From JACRLW01 sp050181465 (lineage in GTDB: Bacteria > Planctomycetota > UBA1135 > UBA2386), in assembly GCA_050181465.1 (NCBI GenBank), contig JBFXDD010000003.1, forward strand, positions 1 through 64,000: 64,000 nt of DNA. The letters are read 5' to 3'. A program made the position numbers and the translations under genes. Positions 33,078-42,669 of this stretch are shown here, piece by piece. The first letter of the stretch is position 1. Each line of letters starts with the position of its first letter. The notes under the pieces were generated by a model. The model did no database searches. It saw only the letters and a program-made list of their open reading frames with translations, and was not told where the DNA came from.

Positions 33078-34513
33078 GCCCCACCACCGTCGCGCAGCTC
33101 GCGGACCCGCACCGCCTCTTCCCGCGCCCGATAGAAGGGATCCAGGGGATAACAGCCGCTCACCATGCCGTTGCGCGGCGCCGTCGTGCAATCACTGAAG
33201 GTGCGGCAGATCCGGCGTCGATCCGGCGCGCGACCGCTCAATACATGTGCCGGCAGGTCCGGGTGACTGAGCAGCATGCGACCCAGACCGACGAAGTCGA
33301 CATGGCCGGCCGCGACTTCCGCCTCGCCGACGTGCGCCAACCATTCCTGCAGGTAGGTGTAGCCGCTCCCGACCAGCACGACGGCCGGCACCGCGGCGCG
33401 CACCTCGCGCACGACGCGCAGGTGTTCGAACACGTACGCTAGCGGATCGTTCGGCGGCAGGTAGCCGTCGCTCGGCGGATATGCCGCCGGGCGCTGCAGG
33501 TGCGGATTCGTGTAGGGCGATCCCAGCGACAGGTTCCACAGGGTCACGCCGTCGCGCGCGAGAGAACCGATCAACTCCAACGGTTCGCTCAGGTCGAAGC
33601 GCGTCGGCTCCTGCGTATCGACACCGAAACCGCAGCGATACGGCAGATCGACCGCCATCGCTCGACCGATCCGCGTGTCCGGGTCCGCTTCATACGGCGC
33701 GGTATCGGCAACCGAGAGCCGGACACCGACTCGCAAGCGTGGACACTCCACCGCGATCGCCGCCACGATCCTGCGCAGCAGGCGCGTGCGTCCGGTGAAA
33801 TCGCCGCCGTATCGACCGTCGCGATCGCGCGCACCGAGCAGCTCGTGCAACAGATAGCCGTGGCAACACTTGACGTCGACGAAGTCGAAACCCGCCGAGT
33901 CGGCAAGCTTCGCCGTCGCCACGAAGGCCTCGGCGATCCGTTCGAGTTCGCCGTCGCTCAATACGTGCGCGTCGACGAGGAAGGGATACTTCCGCGCGAG
34001 TGCCGGATGCGGCGCCGCGATCTTGGGCGCCGGAACGCCGTGCGGTCGTGCGAAGCGTCCCGAGTGCGTGAGTTGCAGACCGATACAGACCTCGTCCGGA
34101 CCTCGCCCGCTCTCACGCACGCCGCGCAGTGTCTCGTCGCGCAACTCGACCAGATCGCGCAATGGATCGCCCCCACCTTCGCGGCACAGTTGCGCGGGAT
34201 TCGCGCGACCCTCGGCGAGCACCGCGTAGGCCTCGCCGCCCCAGATCAGCGAAGCGCCGCTGCGGCCGAAGTTGCGCCAGCGCCGCAAGGTCAGCTCGCT
34301 TGGGCGACCATCCGTCGTCCCGTCCCAACCCTCCATCGGTTGACAGGCGAAGCGATTGTGCAGTTCGCGATCGCCGATACGGATCGAACGGCCGAGCGCG
34401 CCGCCGTCACCGGGTAGCTCTCGCAAAATCGCCGACGGATCGAACTGCCGCCACCGCGACGCGAACTCGTCGAGCGAACGGAAACGTCCCGGTGGATCGA
34501 ATCGCACGTGCAT
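33074..34513 (-). CDS. Old-yellow-enzyme-family NADH:flavin oxidoreductase
   Basis: 479 residues with a TIM-barrel FMN-binding core: NRFACQPMEGWDG, ASLIWGGEAYAVL, IGLQLTHSGRFARP, FVDVKCCHGYLLHELLG (split), RDGRYGGDFTGRTRLLRRIV, SLGSPYTNPHL and VDFVGLGRMLLSHPDLP. The GYLLHELL/DGRYGG blocks are the usual OYE active-site and FMN-loop segments. A C-terminal Cys cluster (CRTFSDC, GCYPLD) may mark a vestigial iron-sulfur site as in 2,4-dienoyl-CoA-reductase-type members. Substrate unknown. It starts 12 bp after the RND pump and overlaps the DUF993 gene. Confidence 0.85.
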   Translation of the reverse strand: MHVRFDPPGRFRSLDEFASRWRQFDPSAILRELPGDGGALGRSIRIGDRELHNRFACQPMEGWDGTTDGRPSELTLRRWRNFGRSGASLIWGGEAYAVLAEGRANPAQLCREGGGDPLRDLVELRDETLRGVRESGRGPDEVCIGLQLTHSGRFARPHGVPAPKIAAPHPALARKYPFLVDAHVLSDGELERIAEAFVATAKLADSAGFDFVDVKCCHGYLLHELLGARDRDGRYGGDFTGRTRLLRRIVAAIAVECPRLRVGVRLSVADTAPYEADPDTRIGRAMAVDLPYRCGFGVDTQEPTRFDLSEPLELIGSLARDGVTLWNLSLGSPYTNPHLQRPAAYPPSDGYLPPNDPLAYVFEHLRVVREVRAAVPAVVLVGSGYTYLQEWLAHVGEAEVAAGHVDFVGLGRMLLSHPDLPAHVLSGRAPDRRRICRTFSDCTTAPRNGMVSGCYPLDPFYRAREEAVRVRELRDGGGA

Positions 34514-34525
34514 CTGGCGGGCCGG

Positions 34526-37500
34526 TCAACTCGCGGCGTGGTCGTGTGGCCCTACCGCACGACCTCCGCGCAGGTCGTCGAGGAAAGAGTATGCGACCGG
34601 GGTCGCGATCAAGGTGAGCAGCAAAGCCAGCGACTGGCCGCCGATGACGACGATCGCGATCGCCCGTCGCTCCTCGGCACCGGGACCGGTTCCCACCGCG
34701 AGCGGCAGCATCCCGGCGACGAGCGCGAGCGTGGTCATCAGAATGGGTCGCAGTCGATCGCGATTGCCGACGAGGATCGCCTGCGCGCGCGGCATTCCGG
34801 CAGCGCGGAGCTGATTGATGTGATCGATCTGCAGGATGCTGTTCTTCTTGACGATTCCGAAGAGCACCAAGATGCCCAGCGCCGAGTACAGGTTGAGGGA
34901 GTCGCCGCTGACCCACAACGAGAACAGCGCGAACGGCACGCTCAGCGGCAGGGAGAACAGGATCGTCAGCGGATGGACCAGGCTCTCGAACTGCGCGGCG
35001 AGGATCATGTACATCAGCAAGACCGACAGCCCGAAGGCGATCATGAACTCGCCGAAGGTCCGTTCGAGCTCGCGCGCACGGCCGCTGACCCGCGTCGTGT
35101 ACTCCGAAGGCATGCCGAGCTCCTCGGCCGCGCCGCGAAGGGCGGTGATGCGATCGCCGAGCGCGTAGCCCGGCGCCACCGCGGCGCGCAAGCTGTTCTG
35201 TCGCTGGCGGTCCAGGCGATCGATGCGCGACGCGGTGATCGCGTCCGACCAAGTCACGATGCTGTCGACCCGCACGGGCGGCCCGTCGCGGCGAGGGATG
35301 AGCAGTCGCCCCAGATCCCGCGGATCCGCGCGGTCGTCGGGACGCAGTCGGAGTTGGACGTCGTACTCCTCGTCCACCGTGGGATCGCGGAACCGCGAGA
35401 CCCGTGTCTCACCGCCGATCATCAGGCGCATCGCGGTGGCGAGGTCCTCGGTCGACACGCCGAGCTCCGCGGCGCGATCCCGATCCGGATTCACGCGCAA
35501 CTCGGGTGCGTCGAGATTGAGGGTGGTGTCGATGTCGACGATCCCGCCGACCGCCTCCGCCTTCGCGGCCAGCTCTCGCCCGTACGCCGCCAACTGCAGC
35601 AGGTCCGGCCCGAGCAGCACGAAGTCGATCTCGAAGTTGCCGCCGCCGATGTTGAAGGATCGCAGGTTGCGGACGCCGCAGCGCAGCTCCGGGAAGGCGC
35701 GCAGGCGCCGCCGCACCTCGCTCATGATCTCGGTCTGCGACCGATTGCCGCGCCACGCCGACGCCGGATCGAGCCGCCGGAGGCCGTCGAACAGGCGACC
35801 GATCGAGAAGACGCGCTGCTCGTGCGGCAGCAGTCGGACGTAGAGGGAGCCGCGACCGACCCCGCCGAGGAAGCTGCCGCCGGTCTGCGTCAACACGCTC
35901 TCGACCCCGGGCACCGTCCTCACCGTCTCCTCCACCTCGATCATCGCGGCCTCCATCGCCGCCAGATTCGCGTCTTCGGGACCGCGAACCTGCACCTCGA
36001 ATTCGCCCTGGTCGACGCCGCTCGGGATGTAGTCCTGCTGCACCATGCCGTAGAGCGGCACGGCGGCGGCGATGACGGCGAGGGACAGCAACAGCACGAA
36101 CCAGCGTCCGCGCATGGCGAGCCGCAGCAGCCACAGATAGAAGCGTTCGAGCGGACCGTAGAACCCACCCCGTGAGTGTCCGACGCTCTCCACGTGCGCG
36201 GATGCGGCACTCCGGCGCAGCAACCGAGCGCTCATCATCGGCGTGAGCGAGAACGACACGATCAGGCTGACCATCACCGCCGTCGCTGCGGTGATTCCGA
36301 ACTGATAGAGGAAGCGGCCGGACACGCTGGACATGAACGAGACCGGCACGAAGATCACGACGAGACTGAGCGTGGTCGCCAAGACGGCCAGCGCGATCTC
36401 GCTCGTCGCCTCTCGCGATGCCGCGAACGGATCTTTGCCCTTCTCCTCGATGTGACGGAAGACGTTCTCGAGGACCACGATCGCGTCGTCGATGACGATT
36501 CCAACCATCAGGACGAGCGCGAGCATGGTCACGCCGTTGAGCGTGAATCCGAGCAGCCACATCACCGCGAACGTGGCGATGACCGAGGTCGGAATCGCGA
36601 CCGATGCGATCACCGTGGCCCGCCAGCTTCGCATGAACGCGAGCACGACCAGCGACGCGAGGATCGAGCCGAGGATGAGATGCAGATCGATCTCGTGCAG
36701 CGCCGCGTCGATGTACCGCGACTGGTCGAGGATGACCCGCAACTCGATGTCGCGCGGCAGATCGGCACCGATCTTGGCCAGCGAAGCCTTCACGCCGTCG
36801 ATCACCGCCGCGGTGTTGGCATTCGACTGCCGGCGGATCTCCAGAATGACCGTCGGCACACCGTCGAGGCGCGCGATGGTCCGCGCCTCCTTGGTGCCGT
36901 CCTCCACCTCGCCGAGATCGCGCAGGCGGATCGCCGTGCCGTTGCGCGTCGCCACGGTGATCTGGTCGAACGCCCGCGGATCGAGCACGCGACCGAGCGT
37001 GCGCACCGTGCGTTCGCGGAACGATTCGGTCAGCGTGCCGCCCGGAACGTCGACGTTCTGACGCTCGATCGCGGAGCGGACGTCGGCGATGGTCAATCCG
37101 TACGCCGCGAGGCGATCGGCATCGATCCGCACGTCGATCGCCCGCTCCGCAGCGCCGACGATCCGCACCTCGCCGACTCCCTTGCCGCGCTCGAGGAAGG
37201 GTAGAACTCGCTTGTCCGCGATCTCGCTCAGCTCACGAAGCGAGCGATCGCCGTAGACCGCGACCGTGAGGATCGCCTGACTGTCGTTGTCGAACTTGCC
37301 TACGACCGGCGGATCGACTTCCCGCGGCAGTTGCCGCTGGATCGCAGCGACTCGATCGCGAACGTCCTGGGCCGCCGAATCGATGTCGCGGCCGAGCGAG
37401 AAGGTCACGAGCACGAAGGAGGTGCCCTGCCCCGAGATCGAGCGGAGCTCCTCGATGCCCTCGACGGTGTTGACCGCTTCCTCGATCGGTTGCGAGACCG

Positions 37501-37687
37501 TGACTTCGACCTCTTCCGGCGAAGCCCCGGGCAAGCTGGTCCGAATGGTGACCGTCGGCAGGTCGACGGCCGGATAGCGATCGACGGCGAGGTTCACGTA
37601 GCCGGTGATCCCCGCCACCACCATCACCATCACGAACATCGTCGCGAAGACGGGACGCTCGATGCAGATCCGCGCCAGCGACTGCAT
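34526..37687 (-). CDS. RND efflux transporter permease (HAE1/AcrB-like)
   Basis: A 1053-residue inner-membrane pump with the RND pattern of 12 membrane helices and two large periplasmic loops. The N-terminal RPVFATMFVMVMVVAG and NLAVDRYPAVDLP, the motif SGQGTSFVLVTF, and GIVIDDAIVVLENV with the paired Asp for proton transfer in helix 4 match HAE1-family pumps. The C-terminal GIVKKNSILQIDHINQLR is also typical. It would export hydrophobic compounds with the adaptor encoded 2 bp upstream. No TolC-like outer-membrane factor is found in the window, so the third component must come from elsewhere. Confidence 0.94.
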   Translation of the reverse strand: MQSLARICIERPVFATMFVMVMVVAGITGYVNLAVDRYPAVDLPTVTIRTSLPGASPEEVEVTVSQPIEEAVNTVEGIEELRSISGQGTSFVLVTFSLGRDIDSAAQDVRDRVAAIQRQLPREVDPPVVGKFDNDSQAILTVAVYGDRSLRELSEIADKRVLPFLERGKGVGEVRIVGAAERAIDVRIDADRLAAYGLTIADVRSAIERQNVDVPGGTLTESFRERTVRTLGRVLDPRAFDQITVATRNGTAIRLRDLGEVEDGTKEARTIARLDGVPTVILEIRRQSNANTAAVIDGVKASLAKIGADLPRDIELRVILDQSRYIDAALHEIDLHLILGSILASLVVLAFMRSWRATVIASVAIPTSVIATFAVMWLLGFTLNGVTMLALVLMVGIVIDDAIVVLENVFRHIEEKGKDPFAASREATSEIALAVLATTLSLVVIFVPVSFMSSVSGRFLYQFGITAATAVMVSLIVSFSLTPMMSARLLRRSAASAHVESVGHSRGGFYGPLERFYLWLLRLAMRGRWFVLLLSLAVIAAAVPLYGMVQQDYIPSGVDQGEFEVQVRGPEDANLAAMEAAMIEVEETVRTVPGVESVLTQTGGSFLGGVGRGSLYVRLLPHEQRVFSIGRLFDGLRRLDPASAWRGNRSQTEIMSEVRRRLRAFPELRCGVRNLRSFNIGGGNFEIDFVLLGPDLLQLAAYGRELAAKAEAVGGIVDIDTTLNLDAPELRVNPDRDRAAELGVSTEDLATAMRLMIGGETRVSRFRDPTVDEEYDVQLRLRPDDRADPRDLGRLLIPRRDGPPVRVDSIVTWSDAITASRIDRLDRQRQNSLRAAVAPGYALGDRITALRGAAEELGMPSEYTTRVSGRARELERTFGEFMIAFGLSVLLMYMILAAQFESLVHPLTILFSLPLSVPFALFSLWVSGDSLNLYSALGILVLFGIVKKNSILQIDHINQLRAAGMPRAQAILVGNRDRLRPILMTTLALVAGMLPLAVGTGPGAEERRAIAIVVIGGQSLALLLTLIATPVAYSFLDDLRGGRAVGPHDHAAS

Positions 37688-37689
37688 GC

Positions 37690-38946
37690 TCAGTTCCCGC
37701 CGCCGGAGACGGTCACCGCATCGCCATCGACGATCTGCCGCGGTGCGAGGATCAGCGATTCGTCGCCGCGCAGTCCGGTCTCGATCTCGATCACATCATC
37801 GATCTCTCGACCGCTGCGGACCGCACGCACGCGGGCGACGCCGTCCTCGACGACGAAGACCTTCTCACTGCCGGCGAACCGAACCAGCGTCGCACTCGGC
37901 ACCACAACCCGCGGCTGGGGATCCGCGATCGCGATCCGCGCGCGAGCGAAGGCGCCCGGGCGCAGACGACCATCCACGTTCGCGACCACGACCTCGACCG
38001 GCAGCGTGCGATCGACCCCGTCGATGGACGGGCTCGTGCGTTCGATCGTGCCGCGAAACTCGGTGTCCAGGCCATCGACTTGGAACGCTACCTCCTGGCC
38101 GAGCTGCAGTCGCAGCGCATGTCGCTCGGGAACCCTCAGCTGCAGCCGCAAGGGATGGATCTGCACGAGCCGAAGAACCGTCTCGCCGATCGCCACCACC
38201 TCCGGCGGACGTCGCGTGCGCTCGGCGACGACGGCATCGAAGGGCGCGCGGATCTCCGCCTCGCTGCGCGCACGCTCGGCCAACGCCAGGCGCACGCGAC
38301 GCTCGGCGAGCTCTGCGAGCATGGTCCGCTGCTGCTCGATCGCCTGCTGCAGCCGACTCTCCGCCACGGCGAAAGCCGCATCCGCGGAATCGAGTTCCGA
38401 CCGCGGTCGCAGGTTGCCGTCGACGAGTTCGCGCACGCGATCGCGGTTCTGCCGCGCCTCGAGCAGACTTGCACGCGCCGAACGCACGGCCGCGGTCGAC
38501 TCGAGATCCAAGGAGTCACCGGACTCGTCCGCTCGAAGTCCGAGCTGCGCCAGAGTCGCCGTCACGAGCGCCCGTGCCTGTTCGACGGCAAGGTCCAGAT
38601 CGACCGGATCCAGGGCGGCGACCACTTCGCCCTCACGCACTCGGCTGCCGATGTCGAGGTCCAGCCGCGCCAATCGACCGGCCACCCGGAACGACAACGC
38701 GACGTTCTCCTGCGGCGCCAACACACCGAACACGCCCACCTCGTCGCTCAGCGGCTGCAGACGGGCCGGAGCGATCTTCACCGCGATCGGCGCCGCGGTC
38801 GGTTTGGAGGCACCCGCCGACCCGCTCGACCCGCCCGACGGAGCACCCTGACCGCAGCCGATCGGCAGGAGGAGCGCCAGGCCGAAGACCACCTGCGCAG
38901 CGCGCGTTCGCGTCGTCGGCGGAAACGGAATCACTCGAGGCGCCAT
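37690..38946 (-). CDS. RND periplasmic adaptor (membrane fusion lipoprotein)
   Basis: 418 residues. The N-terminus (AAQVVFGLALLLPIGCGQ) has a lipobox-like LPIGC, so it is probably a lipoprotein. The lipoyl halves are GRLARLDLDIGSRVREGEVVAALD and AEIRAPFDAVVAERTRRPPEVV (split across the domain). Between them lies a long coiled-coil hairpin (ARASLLEARQNRDRVREL ... ALAERARSEA), followed by the beta-barrel and membrane-proximal domains. It links the RND pump to the outer membrane. Its start overlaps the upstream hydrolase by 16 bp and it ends 2 bp before the pump. Confidence 0.9.
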   Translation of the reverse strand: MAPRVIPFPPTTRTRAAQVVFGLALLLPIGCGQGAPSGGSSGSAGASKPTAAPIAVKIAPARLQPLSDEVGVFGVLAPQENVALSFRVAGRLARLDLDIGSRVREGEVVAALDPVDLDLAVEQARALVTATLAQLGLRADESGDSLDLESTAAVRSARASLLEARQNRDRVRELVDGNLRPRSELDSADAAFAVAESRLQQAIEQQRTMLAELAERRVRLALAERARSEAEIRAPFDAVVAERTRRPPEVVAIGETVLRLVQIHPLRLQLRVPERHALRLQLGQEVAFQVDGLDTEFRGTIERTSPSIDGVDRTLPVEVVVANVDGRLRPGAFARARIAIADPQPRVVVPSATLVRFAGSEKVFVVEDGVARVRAVRSGREIDDVIEIETGLRGDESLILAPRQIVDGDAVTVSGGGN

Positions 38947-40331
38947 GAAGACCACGCCCGCTTGTAGCCGGCCGCGCCGTCGATCCAAGCCTTGCGCCAC
39001 ACCTCGAGCAGATCGATCCCCGCGTTCTCCTTCTTGCCGAGCTTCCAGATCTTTGCGCGCGTTCGCCACGGTTCGATGCGTTCGACGAGGTTCGCCGGCC
39101 ACGACTCGATCAGGAACGCCGCGGGCATCGCGGCGATCGTCTCGAGCAAGGCCGCCTTCTCGTCGTCACCGTAGTAGGCGCGCAGGGCCTTCCCGAGCCG
39201 AGCCGAGTGAGCCTTGGCGAGGGCGTCGTAGCCGAGCGCTTTCACGTAGTTCTCGAGCGGTTCCAGCCCACGAGCATCCTCGCGGAGCGCAACGAGGTGG
39301 CCGAGCCAGTCGTTGCCCTCGCGCAACACCAGCGCCTTCTTGTTGGCGACTCGTTCGCGCAGCGCCGACACGTGCTCGCCCACATGGCGTTCGAGGGCGC
39401 CCAGTCGACGCCGCGCTCGAGCACGAACCGTCTCGCTCGGCTCGTCCGCGAACGCCGAGTCTTTGGCGAGAACCCGACCAAGCACGTCGTGAGCTCCCGC
39501 GAACCAGACCGGTGCGGTGAACTGGTACTCGTCCGGGCTCTTCGGGGTGAGCAATCGCTCCGCCAGTTCGAGCGCCCGGTCGGCAGACGACGTGGTCATT
39601 CCCTCACACCACGAGAGCACTTCGTCGGCACGCACGCCGTTCGGCCAGTGGTTGTAGAAGCCGATCCGTCGCAATTGCACCAGCGGTTGCTTGCGCTCGC
39701 GGAGTGCGTCCACTGCGCCTTCACTCTGGGCATAGGGCACGACCGGGTCGCGCGTGCCGTGAAGGAATCCGTAGGCGATCGACGCTTGCTTCTTCCCCAC
39801 ATCGGTCCAGTTCCACATGCCGGACGCGTGGGCGCAAACCCCCGCCACCGCCTCGGGATAGCGACCCGCGAAGTAGGTCACGAAGAAGCCGCCCTGGCTG
39901 TGTCCGTACAGGAAGATGCGATCGATCGCGAAGCTCTCGCGGAGCTCGACCAGGAATTCGTGGAAGGCCGTCGCATCCTTGGGCTCGCCGAGGAACAGCC
40001 GCGATTCGTTGGGGCCGGGCGAAGTGCCGTCCACCGAGACCACCACATCCGCCGGCCGAAACGTGCGGGGATTGTGGTTGGCGTGACCCCATCGATAGTC
40101 CAGTCCGGTGCCGTGCAAGATGACGGTGAGGCTCACCTTCCGCTCGCCGTCGTAGCCGGGCGGAACGGTCCAGGTGTAACGCAGGCCCGACTTCGCGATA
40201 TGACTGCTCACCACGTGCGGCGTTGCGTCCGGGCCGGGCGCGCGGGCCAGGATCTCCTGGGCTCGCAGCGCTGCTGCGCGATGTCCGAATGCGGCGAACC
40301 AAGCACCAACGATGAGTACGAGCAACTTCAT
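38931..40331 (-). CDS. Secreted alpha/beta-hydrolase (esterase-like)
   Basis: 466 residues with an N-terminal signal peptide (LLVLIVGAWFAAFG). The hydrolase core has LTVILHGTGLDY (oxyanion loop) and the nucleophile elbow LYGHSQGGFF with Ser145. AHASGMWNW and GFLHGTRDPVVPYAQS carry a candidate acid, and further His residues lie downstream. It resembles polyester/feruloyl-esterase-like hydrolases; the 230-residue C-terminal part is helical and unassigned. First gene of the efflux/OYE/DUF993 operon. Its ATG shares bases with the divergent gene's ATG (CATG at 40329-40332). Confidence 0.75.
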   Translation of the reverse strand: MKLLVLIVGAWFAAFGHRAAALRAQEILARAPGPDATPHVVSSHIAKSGLRYTWTVPPGYDGERKVSLTVILHGTGLDYRWGHANHNPRTFRPADVVVSVDGTSPGPNESRLFLGEPKDATAFHEFLVELRESFAIDRIFLYGHSQGGFFVTYFAGRYPEAVAGVCAHASGMWNWTDVGKKQASIAYGFLHGTRDPVVPYAQSEGAVDALRERKQPLVQLRRIGFYNHWPNGVRADEVLSWCEGMTTSSADRALELAERLLTPKSPDEYQFTAPVWFAGAHDVLGRVLAKDSAFADEPSETVRARARRRLGALERHVGEHVSALRERVANKKALVLREGNDWLGHLVALREDARGLEPLENYVKALGYDALAKAHSARLGKALRAYYGDDEKAALLETIAAMPAAFLIESWPANLVERIEPWRTRAKIWKLGKKENAGIDLLEVWRKAWIDGAAGYKRAWSSWRLE

Positions 40332-42663
40332 GATTCGAGCGGTGACCGACGCAGCGCGCCTACGGACGCTCATCGTCGCAGCACTCGTCGCCTGCTGCCA
40401 GGGTCGCGCCCAAGACGGGACAAGCTCGCGACTCGAAGCGGGGCGCACGAGCCTTGCGAAGTTCGCCGAACGATTCCCCGATCAGGTGCCGGCAGCTCTG
40501 ACACGCCTCATGAGCAGCGAGTCGTCCGAACGCGGCCTCGCGATCGCGTGGCTCGACTCGCTGGCTCTCGGCGAGAAAGTCGACTTGCTTCGCGCGGCAC
40601 TGTGGCACGTCGACCCACAAGTCGCCGGCGGAGCGGCGTTCCTCGTCGAGCCGAAGTGGTTGGATGTCGAGGAGTCGCGTCGAGTCGTCGAACTCCTGCT
40701 GCCGCGCGCCCTGACCCTGCCGCCGCCCTTCGACATCGCCGAGTTCGGCGCGATGCTGACGCCCAAGGACATTTCGCGCGAACTCCTGTTGGACGTCCCG
40801 CTCGAGCGGGAAGCCGTGCAGTTCCTGACGCCCCTGCACCACTCGCTCCGCCAGGAGCACATTCCATTGCTCGCCGAGGTCACCCGCTCCGATGACCTCC
40901 TCCTGCGACTGGACGCCATGACCTACCTCGGCGTGCTTGCGAACTACGCCGAGCACGCACCCCACCTCGATCGAATCGCACTGGCGGTGCTGTCCTGGAA
41001 TCAGGCGTCGACTTCCGTCGAGAACCGAGACCCGACCACGGAGCGCATCGACGCGCAGCCGCTCGCGATTCGCTTGCCGCCCCACGAGGGCGCCGTTCCG
41101 CGGACACTGGCCGCGTTGCTGCGCCGATTGTGGCTCGAGCCGATTCCCAAACCGCTCGAGCCCTTCCGTCCGATGGCGCGGCGCTGGCTGCTGTCGATCC
41201 GCACCACCGCCGCGGACCTCCCGCTACTCGCCGAGTTCCTGACCGTCGAAGACAGCGACCTGCTGGCGGTTCTCGCACGCCACTTCGCCGACTCGACAGA
41301 GGACGCTTCGAAGGAGCATCTACTTTCGCTCTCGACACACGTCGACGACACCGTGCGCGCGATCGCCCTCTCGGCGCTGGCGCGCCGCGGATCCGCGGAG
41401 CACGGCGAGACGTTGCGAGAGTTGGCGAACCGCGGGGTCGTTCCGGCGATCGCGGAGTTACTTGGCCACGGGACGGCTGCGATCATGAGCCTTGCCGAGT
41501 GGCTGAATGCGCGCGACTCCGCCGCTGCGTTCCAACGCGCGAAGGCGCTGATCGCCGCGCTCGAGCCTGATCTCCTCACCACGCACCCGCGTCCCGAAGA
41601 CTCGCTGTGGCGACTGCGCGACGCACTGAACCGACGTCCACCGGGCCATGGCGTCGCCGCGGTCCTGGTCGCCGCGATCCCGCACTTGCGAACCGACCGA
41701 CTGTGCACCGCGGCGATCCGTGCCTTGGACACCGTCGACCTCGACACGAACCTCCTCGCCGTGCTGGATCTCTTCGACCGCGACTTGCTCGTGGATCGAT
41801 TGCGAGCGGCCTCGGCAGCGTGTGCCGATCCGAGTCGCAAACGCGCCCTGGACTCAGCGCGCGCGCGCCTGGGCGATCCGGCGGAGAGCGAGGCGATGCT
41901 CGCCATCTTCGATTCCGATTCGCAGATCCCGCGGAGTTGGCTCGCCCGCAGCCGGAGCGAGACCCTTCGCGCGGAACTCGAGTCGCGTCTGAAGTCCGCT
42001 TCGCGCCTCGACGACGAACGCGCGCTCGCCGCGATCGAGGTCCTCGCGGTGCTCGACGGCATGGACGAGGTTCTCGCGGCCGGCGTCATGACTGAGGTTC
42101 GAAGCCACATCGACAGCCTGAACATTCCGCCCATCGCGTCGCGCCTGACCGAGAGAGTGCAGTCGCTCGGGGCGGAGGCCGCACTCCGGGAGTATCTCTC
42201 GATGCGACCGAGCGACGCGACGATCCTGCGCCGCAGCGGCGCGCTCGCGACACCCGCAGTGCTCGCTTGGTTGCAGCGCGCACGGGAGCAGCGCGCATCG
42301 GGTCGCTACCGCGAAGCCACGCTGGAGGCAGCCCGGGCCGGGGATCCCGATGCACTCGCCGAGATACGTCGCGCGCACGCACTGGAGCTGTACCGATGGA
42401 TCGACGACCTCCCGGCCGACGCCCTGGGCCTCGAGAACCGACGCCCCGACCCGGTTCGCTGGTACTCGATGCTCGCCGGCAACTGCTGCGCGTTCGCCTC
42501 GATCGCCAGCCGACTCGAAGAATGGTACGAACTGGACGCGTTCCGCAACGAGACCGGTCTCCGGTCACGGCTCGACCTGGTCCGCGAGAACTTTCAAGAC
42601 GACCGACTCGAGTGGCGCTTCTCGGAACGCGAACGGCGATACTTCCGATTCCCGAAGCCCTGA
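40330..42663 (+). CDS. Exported HEAT-like repeat protein, function unknown
   Basis: 777 residues: signal peptide (LRTLIVAALVACCQGRAQ), then tandem helical hairpins with the HEAT pattern, for example HVDDTVRAIALSALARRGS and DDERALAAIEVLAVLDG. Such scaffolds bind proteins or other polymers; no enzyme motif is seen. An alternative ATG lies 18 bp upstream, but it would add residues ahead of the signal peptide. With either start the gene overlaps the 5' end of the divergent hydrolase, leaving no intergenic promoter space. The sulfotransferase gene follows after 6 bp. Confidence 0.65.
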   Translation: MIRAVTDAARLRTLIVAALVACCQGRAQDGTSSRLEAGRTSLAKFAERFPDQVPAALTRLMSSESSERGLAIAWLDSLALGEKVDLLRAALWHVDPQVAGGAAFLVEPKWLDVEESRRVVELLLPRALTLPPPFDIAEFGAMLTPKDISRELLLDVPLEREAVQFLTPLHHSLRQEHIPLLAEVTRSDDLLLRLDAMTYLGVLANYAEHAPHLDRIALAVLSWNQASTSVENRDPTTERIDAQPLAIRLPPHEGAVPRTLAALLRRLWLEPIPKPLEPFRPMARRWLLSIRTTAADLPLLAEFLTVEDSDLLAVLARHFADSTEDASKEHLLSLSTHVDDTVRAIALSALARRGSAEHGETLRELANRGVVPAIAELLGHGTAAIMSLAEWLNARDSAAAFQRAKALIAALEPDLLTTHPRPEDSLWRLRDALNRRPPGHGVAAVLVAAIPHLRTDRLCTAAIRALDTVDLDTNLLAVLDLFDRDLLVDRLRAASAACADPSRKRALDSARARLGDPAESEAMLAIFDSDSQIPRSWLARSRSETLRAELESRLKSASRLDDERALAAIEVLAVLDGMDEVLAAGVMTEVRSHIDSLNIPPIASRLTERVQSLGAEAALREYLSMRPSDATILRRSGALATPAVLAWLQRAREQRASGRYREATLEAARAGDPDALAEIRRAHALELYRWIDDLPADALGLENRRPDPVRWYSMLAGNCCAFASIASRLEEWYELDAFRNETGLRSRLDLVRENFQDDRLEWRFSERERRYFRFPKP

Positions 42664-42669
42664 CGCAGC

